The position numbers and the translations under genes are program-made. Below, piece by piece: positions 51,981 to 64,000 of a stretch of 64,000 bases of DNA (its first letter is position 1; every line of letters begins with the position of its first letter). The DNA comes from Eudromia elegans (lineage: Eukaryota > Chordata > Aves > Tinamiformes > Tinamidae): contig PTEX01000015.1 in the NCBI GenBank assembly GCA_003342815.1, positions 2,732,461 to 2,796,460 of the forward strand, read 5' to 3'. The notes below the pieces were generated by a model. It was not told where the DNA came from, did no database searches, and worked only from the letters and a program-made list of their open reading frames with translations.

Positions 51981-54900
51981 GAGCCGTTACCTGGAGAAGG
52001 GTGGGAAGAAGTGAGAAGCACCTTTCCGATGCGGGACAAGAACCGGATAAGAAAAGAAAAAACGCTTTTTTTCTATCTGAGGACTTATTACTATTTTTCT
52101 TTTTCAAGCTACATTAAAGGGCAGCCCTTAACACAGTTAACACCCCGGGCAGCTCTAGTTAAAGCGCGGCTCATCCCCTCCGGTGACTGAAGCCCTCTAG
52201 AGCCTGAGAAAGGGCCCCCGGCAAATCCCGCAGCAGGAGCTGAGCATGCACTATAGCTGATACAAAGCCTGGAAAAAAGGAATTCATTTTTATGTTGTAT
52301 CACACATCTCACTGGTTTTAGTGCATTCTAGTCACTGGGTGAAGCACCCTGTATTTAGTCAAAGCACCATGGAAACATTTCAACATGAGCAGTCTTCCTA
52401 TTCCAGGGGTTTTGCAGGGCGCATGCAACGCTTGGAGCCAGACTCTCTCCTGCCGCCTCCTTCTGAAGGCCTCCAGAGAAGGAAGCAGCTCCATTGCTGC
52501 CCCAAGGCGAGGCGAAGCCGCGGAGACCCGAGCACGCAGAATTAGGTCCCTCGCTGGGACAGACCATCGGGCTCCATCAGGGTTGGACTCGAGGACCCCA
52601 GCGCCTCCCGCCAGCCGTGCTGGGGGCGTTACGGTGACGGACCCTTTCTCTTGTCCCCTTCTTGCTAGTCTTTGCGTATGTCCCCTGCGGAAGGCGGATC
52701 AGGACGGAAGAAATAAAAGGCAAAGCACTTCAGTCGTGTCGTAGCTGGCTATATACAAAATTGAGAGATTAAGGGCAACATTATTTCTGGGAGGAAAAAA
52801 GGACTTCCTTTAAACTGGGGATCACATAATTCTCATGTAATTTAGCAATAGTTTTTGCTAAACTAATTAAACATTTTATGCTTCGAAACAAAATGTAGTT
52901 TTGAGGAAAACTGCCTACATCGTTTTACTATGCAATTGTACTCTAATGATAGTTATGAGAGCTAGAACATTAGGAGTATGGAGCACATGTAATTTAAGCC
53001 TAACATAAATAATCATTCAAAATCAGAATGAATTTGCAAGTCGTATATCCTTCAATATCCTTTTAGGCTACTCCATTATAAAGTTTTAAAACTGTGGCTT
53101 TAAAGCAAGTGCTGGACAGCTGAGACCAAGAAGGACCAAAACGCTGAAGCCCGCGGCCTCTCCATGCACTAACCGTGTCCTCACCTGGCAGCTGATAGCA
53201 CGTCCCCCCGATGCATTCTGCTCATCAGCTTTGTCTTATAGGTAGGAAATAAACATGTCAGGTACCTGCATTTTCACCTAGTAACGGGGTTTTACTTTGG
53301 ATATTTAAGTGGTATCACAGTTTTGTCCATATTAACAGAACACTTAATACGACATGGATAGTCACGTGGACACATCAGCAGTTAGTAAGACATGGTTGTA
53401 GGTACACTCATTTCCCTCTGCCCAACAACTGTGGTAACTTGACATCCTTCCGTCCTGATTCTTTGTTTGGTTTTCTGCATCTGAGATTCCCTACCCCTTA
53501 TTTCATTTCATCCATAAATGGAGCTCAGAAGTACATAGGACATTGTGTTATGGACTATGTATTCTTCTGCTGTCTCCAAGTGATGGCTAATCACTAGAAT
53601 GCAATCACTAATCAGTTGAATCACTAATGCAAATACTTCTCCTTGGCCTCCTACAAGTTTTTATGTAAGTAAAGATTCTTCTTACACTGAATCACCACTC
53701 TGTCTATATATAAAAAAAACCCTTATGCAGTGGTTGGTAGCTGATGGTCAGCCTTGTAAGATAGCATATGCTTAGTGTATCCAGAATAAAAACGTGTTCA
53801 GGGAATGAATCAGGAAAATTTTCCCTACTTTCTACAGTAGTTGGATAAAATTCTAACAAGGCCCTTAAATCTGCAGTCTGTACTCTCACATGGATACCTA
53901 ACATTTTAAAAGTTATTTGTGCTGCTGCTGTACATAAAAAAAAAATATATACTTCTAAAATATTCTATCAGCTCAGAAAACTCAAAACTTAATTATACAT
54001 CCGGTGCCACAAGTCATATACATTGAGCTGAAAGCAAGCCAATTTGATCCAAATGAAGCCCATGAATAATCCAGAGTGAGCTTTATCCAGAAGCTTACCA
54101 TATAACTAGACCCATGCATCTATAATTTCTGCATCTATAATTTCTCAGAAATAAGGCAGAGGATCAAATGATTTATGTCCAGAACAACTTCTATGATTGT
54201 GGTTTGCTATTTAACAAATTTATGATGAGAGAATCAGAGAAAAAAATTGTTGGGACCATTACATGCAAGAACAGCTACGTCAAGTTACCAGCCAGCCTCT
54301 AGCTTTGCATGTACCTCTATGAAGATATCGCCCCCCTCACCCTTACCATCGAGGTCTGGGATAGAAGAGAGTCAGTTCATCCAGGAAGGAAACATCATAA
54401 ACAAACAATGCCTTGGGAGATTACAAACAAAACAACACAAGACGTCTATTTTGTGTATGAGCATCTACTCCACTTTGTTACACTGCATTGGCTACAGAGC
54501 TTTTTAGTAGGCAATTTTGTTTTCCAGCCACGTACTGGACTAATCACCTCTATTAATGGCAAAAAGAAAAGCCACCCTAACAGAACACCTGAAATTAGGT
54601 ATAAGAAACAAGTTTTGCTTTTGTTCTGAATACATGAGTGCAGGATACTTGGAAACACTCCGTCTTCTCATTTCCAACATCATAGTTCAGGGAAAATAGC
54701 GTCATAAAATGGCACCTTCAAACTGTCTTCTAAAAGTGGAAATATTTTTTTACAGCTAATTTCTAGTAGAAAGGAAAGCAAAATTGAAAATGAATTCAGG
54801 GATGCATTTAACAAAGAGGAGAGGGGCAGCAGCACAGGGACAGGTCAGTATGCCAGAAAAAGAAAACGTTGCTTGGAAGGTGCCCCCAGCAGGCATCAGA

Positions 54901-56031
54901 GTGCCCACATTCCTGCCCCTGCAAAGCAGGACCAGCCTCGGAGCTGGATCCCGTGTTGAAGTTATTGGTTGCTCAGGGCCTTGTCCTGCAGAGTTTTGAG
55001 CATCTCCAAGACCAGAGATGTTATAGCCTCTTCTGGGCCATCTGTTCTGAGCTTTGATGAAAGTTTTTAGATATATTTTTAATATGTATAATAATAAACC
55101 TAGATTTGAATATTAAAATTGAAGTAATAACTAGTATGGTGTGCTCATAATATACTAACGGGAACTTGTGTGCAGTACTTACATTCGTCACACTGGCTCA
55201 GCTGCCCATACTCTGGAGCCTCAAGTAGCTTTATCCCAGAGCAGGATAAGTTAAAATTTATACACAGTAATTTTCCAATAATAAGAACTACTGGAAAAGG
55301 AAATGCCAGGAGCTTGGGATTGCATTTGCTGTTTTCTCCAGTTACAGGTGCACAAGTGTAACCATGAAAGTTAATTTTTGGTGACAGTGCATGTTATATA
55401 AATAACTAACGCAATTTATCTTCTTGTGCAGTACACAAATGAGAAACATTGAGAAACCACAATACATTTGTATTACTTACAAGTAAATACTAGACTGTTT
55501 GCTCAGTAAATGGAAACCATTTATTCTTTATACTCCAAGAGAATGGTGAGTACTAAACTCCAAAGAATTCACAAATACGTTATTTTCCATGACTCGTATC
55601 TAAAATGCAAGTGCCCTAAGAAAGATCCATCATGCAAGCACCTCAAGAACACAGTGAAAAAAAGGAAAATTTGCATTTATTGCCCCATAATCAACTTTCC
55701 CTTGTTTTTCCCTCTCCTAGAGCTAATGGTGCTACTCAGCATGTTGTGCAAGTTTTAGGTCCTTATCTCCTTGGGCTACCAGCACTATTTTTAGAGCCCA
55801 CCACAAAAGTGAATCCAGCCAAAATGAGGCAATCGCTAGTTTAGGATATCTGGGTCCCTTATCAGGGTAACAAATCCAGTTCTTTAGCCCGTATATTTGT
55901 AGGTTCAAATGCATCTCCCTGTAATTATCTGCTCCCATTGCTTTTGCATACGTGTAGGAAGCAACAAGGCCTTGCCAAAATAAAAGCTTTACTGTTGTAA
56001 TTATCCCAGTGTAAATTAAAAAATTATATGT

Positions 56032-56063
56032 ACTCTCTCTATATATGTATATATAGAGAGAGT
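56032..56063. repeat. Perfect 15-base inverted repeat
   Basis: ACTCTCTCTATATAT, two bases (GT), then its exact reverse complement. It can form a hairpin or cruciform. It is low-complexity (CT and AT dinucleotides), so it may have arisen by microsatellite expansion. Confidence 0.9.
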
Positions 56064-56977
56064 GGGGGTTGTACTTAGAAACAAACAAACCCACAAAACC
56101 CCCTTACACTGTTTGTTATGCCTGATTATGTATCCCAAATTGCATGAAAGTCAGGCTTAAAAATCTCTCCATTTAGGGGACTCTCAAGGTTTGTTCTAGG
56201 TTATAAAGATATGGTTTTGTGTCAGCTATTTCTGTTACCAGAAACCTTCCTAATTTATTGGCTTCATTAACAGTAAAGAACTTTTATAAACAGTCATCTT
56301 GCCTTCTTGCAGCTAGAGAAAATGCCATATTATATAATATCATTTTCATACATGCTAACCCTATAAACTCCTGTGTGTATATGCAGTCATTTAGGACACA
56401 AGTTCACCATTTAAGTTGAATGCAGGGAACTTCTCTCATTTCTTATGTATTTTCCAGACTTAAAAAAAACTAGGTTTGGGGTTTATCCTCTAAAACACAA
56501 ATTACAGAATTTTAGGGGAGAGAAAAAAATTGTAGTTGTGTTTGGGTGGTAACAGGACAAAACTCTGTAAGAGTTTGAAACAGACTTGTTTCAGTACTAT
56601 TAAAGTAATACATTTCAGAATGATTATTCTCTTGGAGCAAGGATTATCTCAGTCATATATGAAGTGAAGCAAAAAGGAGGAATTCTCTATGCACAGTGTA
56701 CAACATCCCACATACAAGAAAAAAATCTTTTACTGGAGGGGGAGAACAAAGAAATAAGACTTCAGCAGTTACTAGTGTTAGAGTACCCTGTCACCAAGGG
56801 TTACTGTCTTTGAAAGAGCATAGTTTTCATTTCTAGGTGTTGTAAGAGTCTGCAGTCTCTTCATCACCCAGCCACGCCAGGGAAAGGGCAGAAGCGGAAC
56901 GGGATTTCAGCAGGAGCTTTGCACTCCAGGCGTCTCGGCTACAATCCTCCAATCCTCTTACAAGCAAATGTTCTAAC

Positions 56978-56999
56978 AAAAAAAAAAAAAAAAAAAAAA
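56978..56999. repeat. A22 homopolymer
   Basis: Twenty-two consecutive A on the plus strand. No processed gene copy is recognised to its left, so it is listed as a simple repeat. Confidence 0.9.
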
Positions 57000-59900
57000 T
57001 TAGACATTTGACAACTTTCTTCAGGAAACAAAGGAGACAATTCATAAAATGGCCCAACTGCACCATGAAGACCTGATATGCCAAGATATCAGAAAAGGGA
57101 TCACAGAAAAGGGATTCCTGACAAGACTCATACAGATGACCTCCAGGAAGAGGGAAGACAGCAGATTTTTCCATGTTGAACAGGGAACACTCAAAATATT
57201 TTTTGAGTCCTTATTTGGATTTACCGTTACTGGGAGGTGTAAATCCTCTGGCGAGCTGCCAACTCCTCCACCTTTTAGCCTTTGCCACCTGGGCCCTCCT
57301 GCCTAGAAACTCCACGGAGCACAGGGACCCCCAGAACCCCGGCCTCACAGCCGAGCCTAGGAGCACCCCACTGGATCCCTGTGCTGGAAAAGCTCCTGCA
57401 AGCCGCTCTTCCACCAGCAGGAGCCAAAAGCAAAACGAACTTCCAAGGGCAACATGATGCTTGTGGACGTATGTATGCAAACTGAACGGCCTTAAACACA
57501 GTTCAGTCTACTACGGGTGCCCTCAAAAGGTAACATATCCCTTAAAAGCCATGGAGCTCCTTTAAGGTTTACACTAAAAAGACTATGGACTTAAACTTAA
57601 ATAAATATATTTAGTTATATAAATATATGTAATGAATATATTTAATTATACTACCATAGTAGTATCTTGTGCTCTGCAGTCCATCAGTTTGGCACTAATG
57701 ATTTTCATCTAAAAAAAAAAAAAAAGTTAAATCCAGGTCGGTTTCTGAAGAAGCTGCTTTGGACCAGAAATCATTTCTGAACTACAAAACTACTGAATCT
57801 GCTCTCGCTGCATAACGTAAGCCCTCACCTTCCATAGCTGCAGAGGAGCCTTCTGCAGCTTCATCAAAAATACACTTTAAAAAATACTTAGAATCTGGAA
57901 AAATATGGCAGGAGAACAAAATTTCCAGCATTGCTATTACCATTACAGTCAAATAACTGCAACGGCTAAATAGTTACAAATTTATATTTCTGAATTAAAC
58001 TTCAGTTGGTAGAAGGCAGCTTTCTGCCCTTTCGCCCTTCCAATTTTACTTTGGTCAAAGTGTCTACGCCAGTCCTGAAAACAGCAGGCCAACAACCTGC
58101 GTAGTCTTTCTTCCCCCTTCTTTGTGTGTGGCTGCAGCTGAGGATGGGAGATCCCCAAGTCGACCTAACTTCCATTCCAACCTTCTCCGAAGCCCCGAGA
58201 CAACTGCTTTGTGGCAGCAAATCCAAGCCGGTCTGGGTGATAATGATTAAATAACTAGCTTGCTCTGACCTCATCTGTTAGAGCAGGCAGGATTTGCAGA
58301 GCTTCCCTGTGAAGCTGCAGCACATTACACCGAAATACTTTATCGTAGATTGAAGCTGTATTAGCACCCTCCTAAAGCTAGATATTATGTAGCTGTACAA
58401 AGCTTTCAACAGGACATGGTTTAAGAAATATGAATTCCACTTTTTTTTTCCTCTTAAGCTTCACTCATTTTAATAAACATTTCTATACACACACAAAAAC
58501 CAAAACCAGGCCAGAAGAGTCTTACCGTCAATTATATCTACCTGCCAACTGCATCTACCTTTCCTGACAACTGTATTTTCTAATCTGTTCTTCAAAAATT
58601 ATAGGCAGTGAAATGTTGTCCTCTCAGCTTTATAATCCATGTTATTTGTTTTTTGTCAGGCTTTCAAATAAAGCAATGACTAAAAGTCAAACATCAAAGA
58701 AAGTGATACATGAACTCAAATGCAGTTTTTGACTTTTTTTTTTTCCGGAATCTGGAAAGTGCCTTACTTTCTCTGACATAAAAATCATGATTTTCTGAAG
58801 GAATAAAATGTACACAATTGAAAGCAATTATCTACACGAGGCAAGCAGACGAGTCTGCAACCAAAACTCCCATTCAGCAGGAGAAGTGCTTTAGGATGGT
58901 TCTTAGCCCTTTGCCAAGCAGTTTATTCAAGCATCAATGAGAGATGCCAGGGAGGCACATGGAGTTACTTGATGATTCAGTGGATCTCTCAGATGGATGC
59001 TGTAAGCTTAGGAATTTTTTACAGAAGTGTCTCCTTGAGCTGTAACAACAGACATCCTCCGGAGAAGGAAAGGGGAAGCACCTCAGCATCATGCCAGTTC
59101 CTCCCTTGAGACCCATCGCTTCCCTTGGGAATTACTGACACCTTAGCCCCAGAGTAGCTGAACGTAAAGGACAAGGCTGCTGTGCTCCACCATGAAAAGG
59201 TCCACACGTACTTCCACTCAAGGGTAATAAACTATTTTAAAACAAGAATTTATTGTGTTATAGTATAAAGACACTAAACACAAAACAGTGTTTAACAACA
59301 TGAGCATTGACACACAAGAAAAGCGAGGATTGATCCAAGCCAAATCCGTAACCGCTTCACGTGAGAAACTTGAAGTGAAGAAAGTTCCATACACAGGGTC
59401 ACCCTAAAGGAAGGACGGCACCACCTTCATCTCATTTAAACCCTATTTTGGGACAGCATAATGTCAGAATAGTTGCATTATTTTGAGGGCTCGAGTGGTT
59501 TGCAGGTTTTGCCGTGACCCTCTGTATATCGGTGACTTTTCCACAGAACCTCAAGAGAATCCTGATGATTCTGCTGGCGTTTGTTGTAAACCAAGAGACC
59601 TGATGCACACTCTCATCTACCTTGCATTCGTCTGGATTTAAGTACACCACAGGTGGGGTTACCAAAGAGCAGCATTCACGTGGTTACCTTCACAGTCGCC
59701 CGGACAAAGCTGTAGTCGGTAGAGGTGCAGTGCTCACCACCCGCCCCATCTGCCACACGGCTCCGCTCCCACCACGGATGTCACCATGTAGGACACACCA
59801 ACGTAGGAACGAGCGCGTTGGTTCCTCTGCGGCACCGCCTTGCGTCACAACATCATCTCCTTACTAAGGACTACTCAATAAAACGTTTTAAGTGACCCAG

Positions 59901-60775
59901 CTGTGTGAAAATACAGGAGATTTTCAAAGACGCATCAATTCATTCCATAATACAGAGCAGTTACCATGGATATACAGATGAAGGAGTCGGACAGATTACT
60001 GCTCTTTCATGCTACCATCTGCAAAAATAGTTGATTTCATTAACTTGCAACAATAAAATTTTGCTAAAACAAAGCTAGAAGCACAACTATTTCCTTTGCT
60101 TAAAATGATTATTTTTGGCTCTTAAAATAAACCAACTTCCGTGTTTTAAAGGCTCACTGTGAAAATGTATATACACATCAAATTTATATCCACAGCTAGA
60201 TTTTATCATTGAGTTCTAAAGAAATATTTCCCATACAGTAGAAAATAACCCAAACAGTAGTTCCTGAAGTTTGTAGTTGCCTCCTTTAACTGGTAATATC
60301 CGTATTCAGTTGCTGTATCAAACACTTCTCTGAAGCAAATCCATTTGAATTTCACCACCCTGAGTTAAGTGTCTATACTTTAAAATACATTTAAAATGTT
60401 AACAGAGAAGTATGTACAAGACTACAAAATCTGTCATTTATTTTACAGCTGTAACAAAACTTCAATATTTTCTGCCTTTTTTTCTTGTTATTGTAGTTAT
60501 TCATTCTGGGTTGGCTTTTTTTTCTTTAACCAAGCAGTTGCTCAGTTTAGACATTCATGTTTTGACCACTTAATTTTGAGTGTAACAATAAGGCAACAGT
60601 TAAAAAAAAGCAATGTTATAGAAATTTTGCATATGTGTAAAGGTATTAAGTTTATAAAAGTGCTCCCTAAAAAGACAACCTAATCACAGTATCAAAATAT
60701 TACAGAACGGTGACAACAACTATCCATCCTCAATAATTGTTGTTTCACAGCAAAAGATCTATCTGATTTTAGGGC

Positions 60776-60781
60776 TTTATT
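60776..60781 (-). terminator. UBE2W: Candidate polyadenylation signal AATAAA
   Basis: Minus-strand AATAAAG followed within about 20 bases by CTAAAATCAGATAG and then TTTTGCTGTG, a typical cleavage and downstream U/GU arrangement. It is one of several candidates for the UBE2W 3' end. Confidence 0.4.
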
Positions 60782-61702
60782 TTTTCCCCTCCCCCTTCCT
60801 TTTTGATGAGGAAAACCCTGGGGAAATTTGGTATGGCTGCCAGGGACAAACCAATTAATAAAATACACTTTAGTCTAAACTTAAATAAAAAGGCCCACAC
60901 TTTTTTTTTTTTTTTCAAAACATTAAGCCTCTGTCAAAAATGTATTTTTTTTTTATAGTACAGGATTAAAAGACAAGATGACGCTTACAAGGTAAAGAAA
61001 TAATTTACATGAAAATATTTTCTGACAAAGCTTTTCAATCAAAATATTGTTTTGTAACATTCAAACATGACATACAACAACAAAAGAAACAGTGAATGCA
61101 AACAAAAAATGTTATATGGGTTGCTCTCAAACACATAAATAAATGAAATATTGATGTAGGCAATAGGGCTCATGCTGATGGCTAGCAGGAAATAACAGTG
61201 TGCAATCTATTTGGAAAAAAGCTCTAAAGTACAAATTACAAGCCCAATTATGGACTGCAGCAAGTTCAGTTATATCACTGCCATCCTCTCTTATCTCCAA
61301 AATAAATTCTTGATTAAATCACTCATACCCTAAATTACTCATACCTTTGCTTCAGAGATATGAATAACTATATACAAAAAAAGTAGTTTTATTTCACCAT
61401 AGGGATAACATTGTACCTCTCTGCCACTGTCACCTGAAAACCTTCCACGTCAAAACAATTTGACAGCAGATAAACAATTTAATAAATATGCAATGATCTT
61501 ATTACAGTCCTTCAGCTAAGCATGTTAACTCATGCTGCTATTTTTGTGATCACAGTGCATAGAACCCAAATATAAAAGAATGGGGGTGGCTTTTAAGGTC
61601 ATGGTGGATCCCTTACTTATAATCCAAATATATCTGAAACTTTCCTAAGCTCTATCATGCAATCTTTTTGTGGCAGGAACAAAAATTTTCCCTGGTACAA
61701 TG

Positions 61703-61720
61703 TCCATTGCCGGCAATGGA
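61703..61720 (-). other. UBE2W: 18-base perfect palindrome in UBE2W 3'UTR
   Basis: TCCATTGCCGGCAATGGA equals its own reverse complement. In RNA it could form a short hairpin with a strained loop, or mediate pairing between two transcripts; in DNA it could be a dimeric protein site. Its GC-rich core stands out in AT-rich 3'UTR. Confidence 0.6.
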
Positions 61721-62057
61721 TGCACCAAAACCGTCAAGGAGCTCAGTGTTATTGCACAATATATGAAGACCTGGAATTCTTCCAAAAGCTTAAAATAAAA
61801 ATAATGGAATTATTCTGACATTTCTGGACACCTGCATTAATACTGTATGACTAAGAAAAGCATGTCAGTTGCATGGACTGAACCAGCGATCAACATGCGC
61901 CCAGAATGCACACTAGTAAAAATGCAGTCAAAGGAAGTAGTCTTCATTGCCTATAGGTCACTTCCAGTCAAAGGTTTAAGTTCAAAGACTGAATGCTCAA
62001 AGTGCTCATTTTCTCAGTAGGACTATCTTCTGCTACGAGGATCACAAAACGGTGGCA

Positions 62058-62071
62058 TCAACACGTGTCAT
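62058..62071 (-). CDS. UBE2W: UBE2W terminal exon, coding tail (D-D-T-C-stop)
   Basis: On the minus strand a CTTTTTATCTTAAAG acceptor (AG at 62073-62072) is followed by AT GAC ACG TGT TGA. With a G from the previous exon this reads Asp-Asp-Thr-Cys-stop, the C-terminus of UBE2W (...WWYHDDTC). UBE2W is the E2 enzyme that attaches ubiquitin to substrate N-termini; its flexible C-terminal tail helps recognise disordered N-termini. The call depends on four residues, the acceptor, the matching split codon and the conserved order STAU2-UBE2W with both genes on the same strand in human. The catalytic exons lie right of the window, so the enzyme itself is not seen. Confidence 0.72.
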
Positions 62072-64000
62072 CTTTAAGATAAAAAGAAAAAAGGATTTAT
62101 GGAAAACACAAACATTCTCAGACCACACAGGTTAGGTGCTGAACAACTTCTAGTCTTGAGATCACATAGTGAAAATGTGGCAGCTGAATCATGTTGGGGT
62201 TTGGTTCAGCAAAGACTTGGGAAAGGAGAGACTATCAAACAAATCTTTCCAAGCTGATACTTCTGCATACCCCCTGCATACCATTTTTTTGCAAATATTC
62301 CACAGCACTTTCAAATGTGACTTTAAGAAAACCATTATTTGGGAAAGTGAAACACCAGAAATGCTTAACACTGTCCTGTGAAGGAAAGCTCATGCCCCCA
62401 ACTTCGAACGGTTCTCAAACTGTTACGTCCCCTCCAAAGGGCACAGTGCTGAGATCTGCAGAGTTTGTGCAGTGGCTTCTCCTCGGGTTTCCATTCCCAG
62501 CCCCTCACACACAAATAAGTCTCCAGAATCAACACATACTGTAGCTGACATTGTGTTACGGAGCATGCTGCTACGGTAATCCAAAAATCTTAAGTGGGAA
62601 AATAGTTCACATTCACTAAATTTCAGATATTACAGTTAGATGGAATATACTACAGAAACGACATTCTCAGTACTTTGAAAGCTTTCCCTTTTAAAGTTGC
62701 TTTTCCAGACCTCAACCTACAATGCAACTGCATCTAACAAGAGCCTGCCACAGGAAAAGAAATCCTCAAAACTTACAGTGTCACTTTATTGGATCAGTCC
62801 AGTAAAATGTGTTTCAGTAAAATCCCAGCTTGTTCACCGACAGCAAATTCACTCTTTGTGTGCAAGATTACACATATGTGCAATAAAACAAAATGTAGCC
62901 TCATCAGATGGGTTTCTCGTATGTGCATGGTTTCTATACACCTCTGCTCTGCTACATGAAAGAAAGCTCATCTTGACAGGAAGGTAAAATTAAAAAAATA
63001 AAAAGGACAAGGATAGAGACATAGAAGGTGTATTTGACCTGCATACTAGAAGCTTAGGACAAATACCAGAGAAAACACTAAGAATCAAACCTAAATATTA
63101 AAATTAAAAAAAAAAAAACAAACCCAAAACACACCCACATGCAGTAAGGAGGTGCTGGCTCTAAAAACACCAGGGCCCTCTTCTTTCACACAAATCACCC
63201 TTACAGCACAAAGAGCACGGAACAAGATATGGGGAAAATCCTCCTGTGTCTTTGAAAGGGCAGGACTGGCTCTTGGATGGGCAGCATGAAACACAGCATA
63301 CAGGCAAAGCAGAGGAGAGAATCTGGAAATATTTCTAGCTGTTGAAAAGAGTGAGAGTTAGTTAGAGGAAGCAGGAGTTTTGCAACAATGCTCAAGAGCA
63401 GTTTGCACCAACGCTTCTTCATTTTGCTACTTATGGAATAAGTTGTTATGGTGGGCAGGGAGGAAGAGAGAGACTAAATATCTAATAAACTAAGCATGTG
63501 GAGAGGCATATTTACATGTGAGTATCTCTAAGAGTCACTGTGTCCCCTTGTGCCCGTATCAGTTTGCTTAAACATCAATCCTCAACATGCATAATTTGCT
63601 CCCAAACAAGTACCAGGTACTTCCTGGAAGAGAAGGAAGTAGAAGGAAGAAAGAGAAGAGGAATTGCCTCCTTCAGAGGCAATTGATAAAAGTGATGCTC
63701 ATCGTTCTCCTTTCTCTTCAAAGGAGAGCCTGCAAACGTAAGAGAACACCAAAAGAGCGCTTCCCTTCAAAGCTAGGGCAGCTCAATGGCCAGCCCACAG
63801 CAGAAGCAGCAGTACGTTGGCCTCTCCCTCCACGAGCTCTTCTTGGCACTTAGCGCAGCCCAACGGTGACCACAGAGTTTTTTTTCTTCACTTGTTTTCT
63901 TCTCCTCTTTTCTTAGCGTTTTGTTTTTCCTGCCCTCATCCACCTAGTTCAAAGTGGTTCAACCACATGGTTAGACGCATGGCCCTCCAAAGGAAATAGG
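62072..64000 (-). other. UBE2W: Last intron of UBE2W (partial)
   Basis: Sequence upstream of the UBE2W terminal exon in gene sense. I searched for the preceding exon (encoding the segment before WWYHD) and did not find it, so the intron exceeds 1.9 kb. Nothing else is recognised. Confidence 0.6.

Larger units (their letters stand above)
51980..59200. other. Intergenic region between STAU2 promoter and UBE2W 3' end
   Basis: AT-rich sequence with a GC-richer shoulder to about 52720. It contains a tandem pair of the 15-base unit GCATCTATAATTTCT at about 54117-54146, a perfect inverted repeat at 56032-56063, a 22-base A run at 56978-56999, and a moderately GC-rich block at 57230-57450. No supported gene is seen. 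A divergent non-coding transcript from the CpG island could lie at its left end. Confidence 0.7.
59225..62057 (-). other. UBE2W: Probable UBE2W 3'UTR (3' end uncertain)
   Basis: AT-rich sequence following the UBE2W stop codon, with several minus-strand AATAAA hexamers (at 61388-61393, 60776-60781 and 59249-59254 among others). The one at 60776-60781 is followed by a plausible cleavage context and a T/GT-rich element; the one at 59249-59254 also looks usable, so alternative polyadenylation is possible. An exact GTGCAATA, the miR-25/32/92 family seed match, lies at 61750-61757 in the transcript sense, and a perfect palindrome lies at 61703-61720. Confidence 0.55.

Noticed and set aside
50714-52190. 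Long frames of 355-467 codons around the CpG island
   Set aside because: They exist only because the N run is translated as X; the real flanks are short GC-rich stretches.
56833-57174. Possible processed pseudogene with an A22 tail
   Set aside because: The A run would be the tail of a plus-strand copy lying to its left, where no recognisable gene fragment is seen; on the minus strand the run reads as poly-T inside the frame. No target-site duplication is evident.
59432-59665. 77-codon minus-strand frame (MVTPPVVYLNPDEC...)
   Set aside because: It looks protein-like at first sight, but lies in or just beyond the UBE2W 3'UTR, has no acceptor in a suitable place and no recognised homologue; kept only as a curiosity.

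Overview
The window is vertebrate nuclear DNA, most likely from a bird. It is AT-rich, intron-dominated sequence with short spliced exons, remnants of CR1 LINEs (the main avian and reptilian retrotransposon) and two GC-rich islands beside long AT-rich stretches. I see no prokaryotic operons, CRISPR arrays, tRNA or rRNA genes. Nearly all of the computed open reading frames are chance; the real coding sequence is a handful of exons, all on the minus strand.

The main gene is STAU2 (double-stranded RNA-binding protein Staufen homolog 2). It reads from a CpG-island promoter near 50.8-52.0 kb, half hidden by a 914-base assembly gap, leftwards to beyond base 1. Six coding exons are resolved at single-base precision: 37568-37766, 36370-36500, 32103-32262, 29845-29980, 8201-8360 and 3248-3355. 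All junctions have AG/GT signals and the reading phases join exactly. Together they encode about 298 N-terminal residues: a 72-residue N-terminal extension, dsRBD1 (split over two exons), dsRBD2 (split over two exons), a linker and the start of dsRBD3. The rest of the gene lies left of the window.

Right of the STAU2 promoter is about 7-8 kb of intergenic DNA. Then, also on the minus strand, comes the tiny coding tail of a terminal exon (62058-62071) ending D-D-T-C-stop, followed by a long AT-rich 3'UTR. This matches the C-terminus of UBE2W, the N-terminal ubiquitin-conjugating enzyme, which neighbours STAU2 in the same orientation in human 8q21.11. The last 1.9 kb is the final UBE2W intron.

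The points most worth a second look are the in-frame N-terminal extension of STAU2, which resembles the start of its paralogue STAU1; an unassigned exon-like open frame with a strong splice acceptor nested in the 21-kb STAU2 intron (14383-14550), with a GC-rich island just upstream of it; and three alternative-exon candidates between the two halves of dsRBD1. I found no clearly new biological system; these are candidate isoforms and a candidate nested exon.
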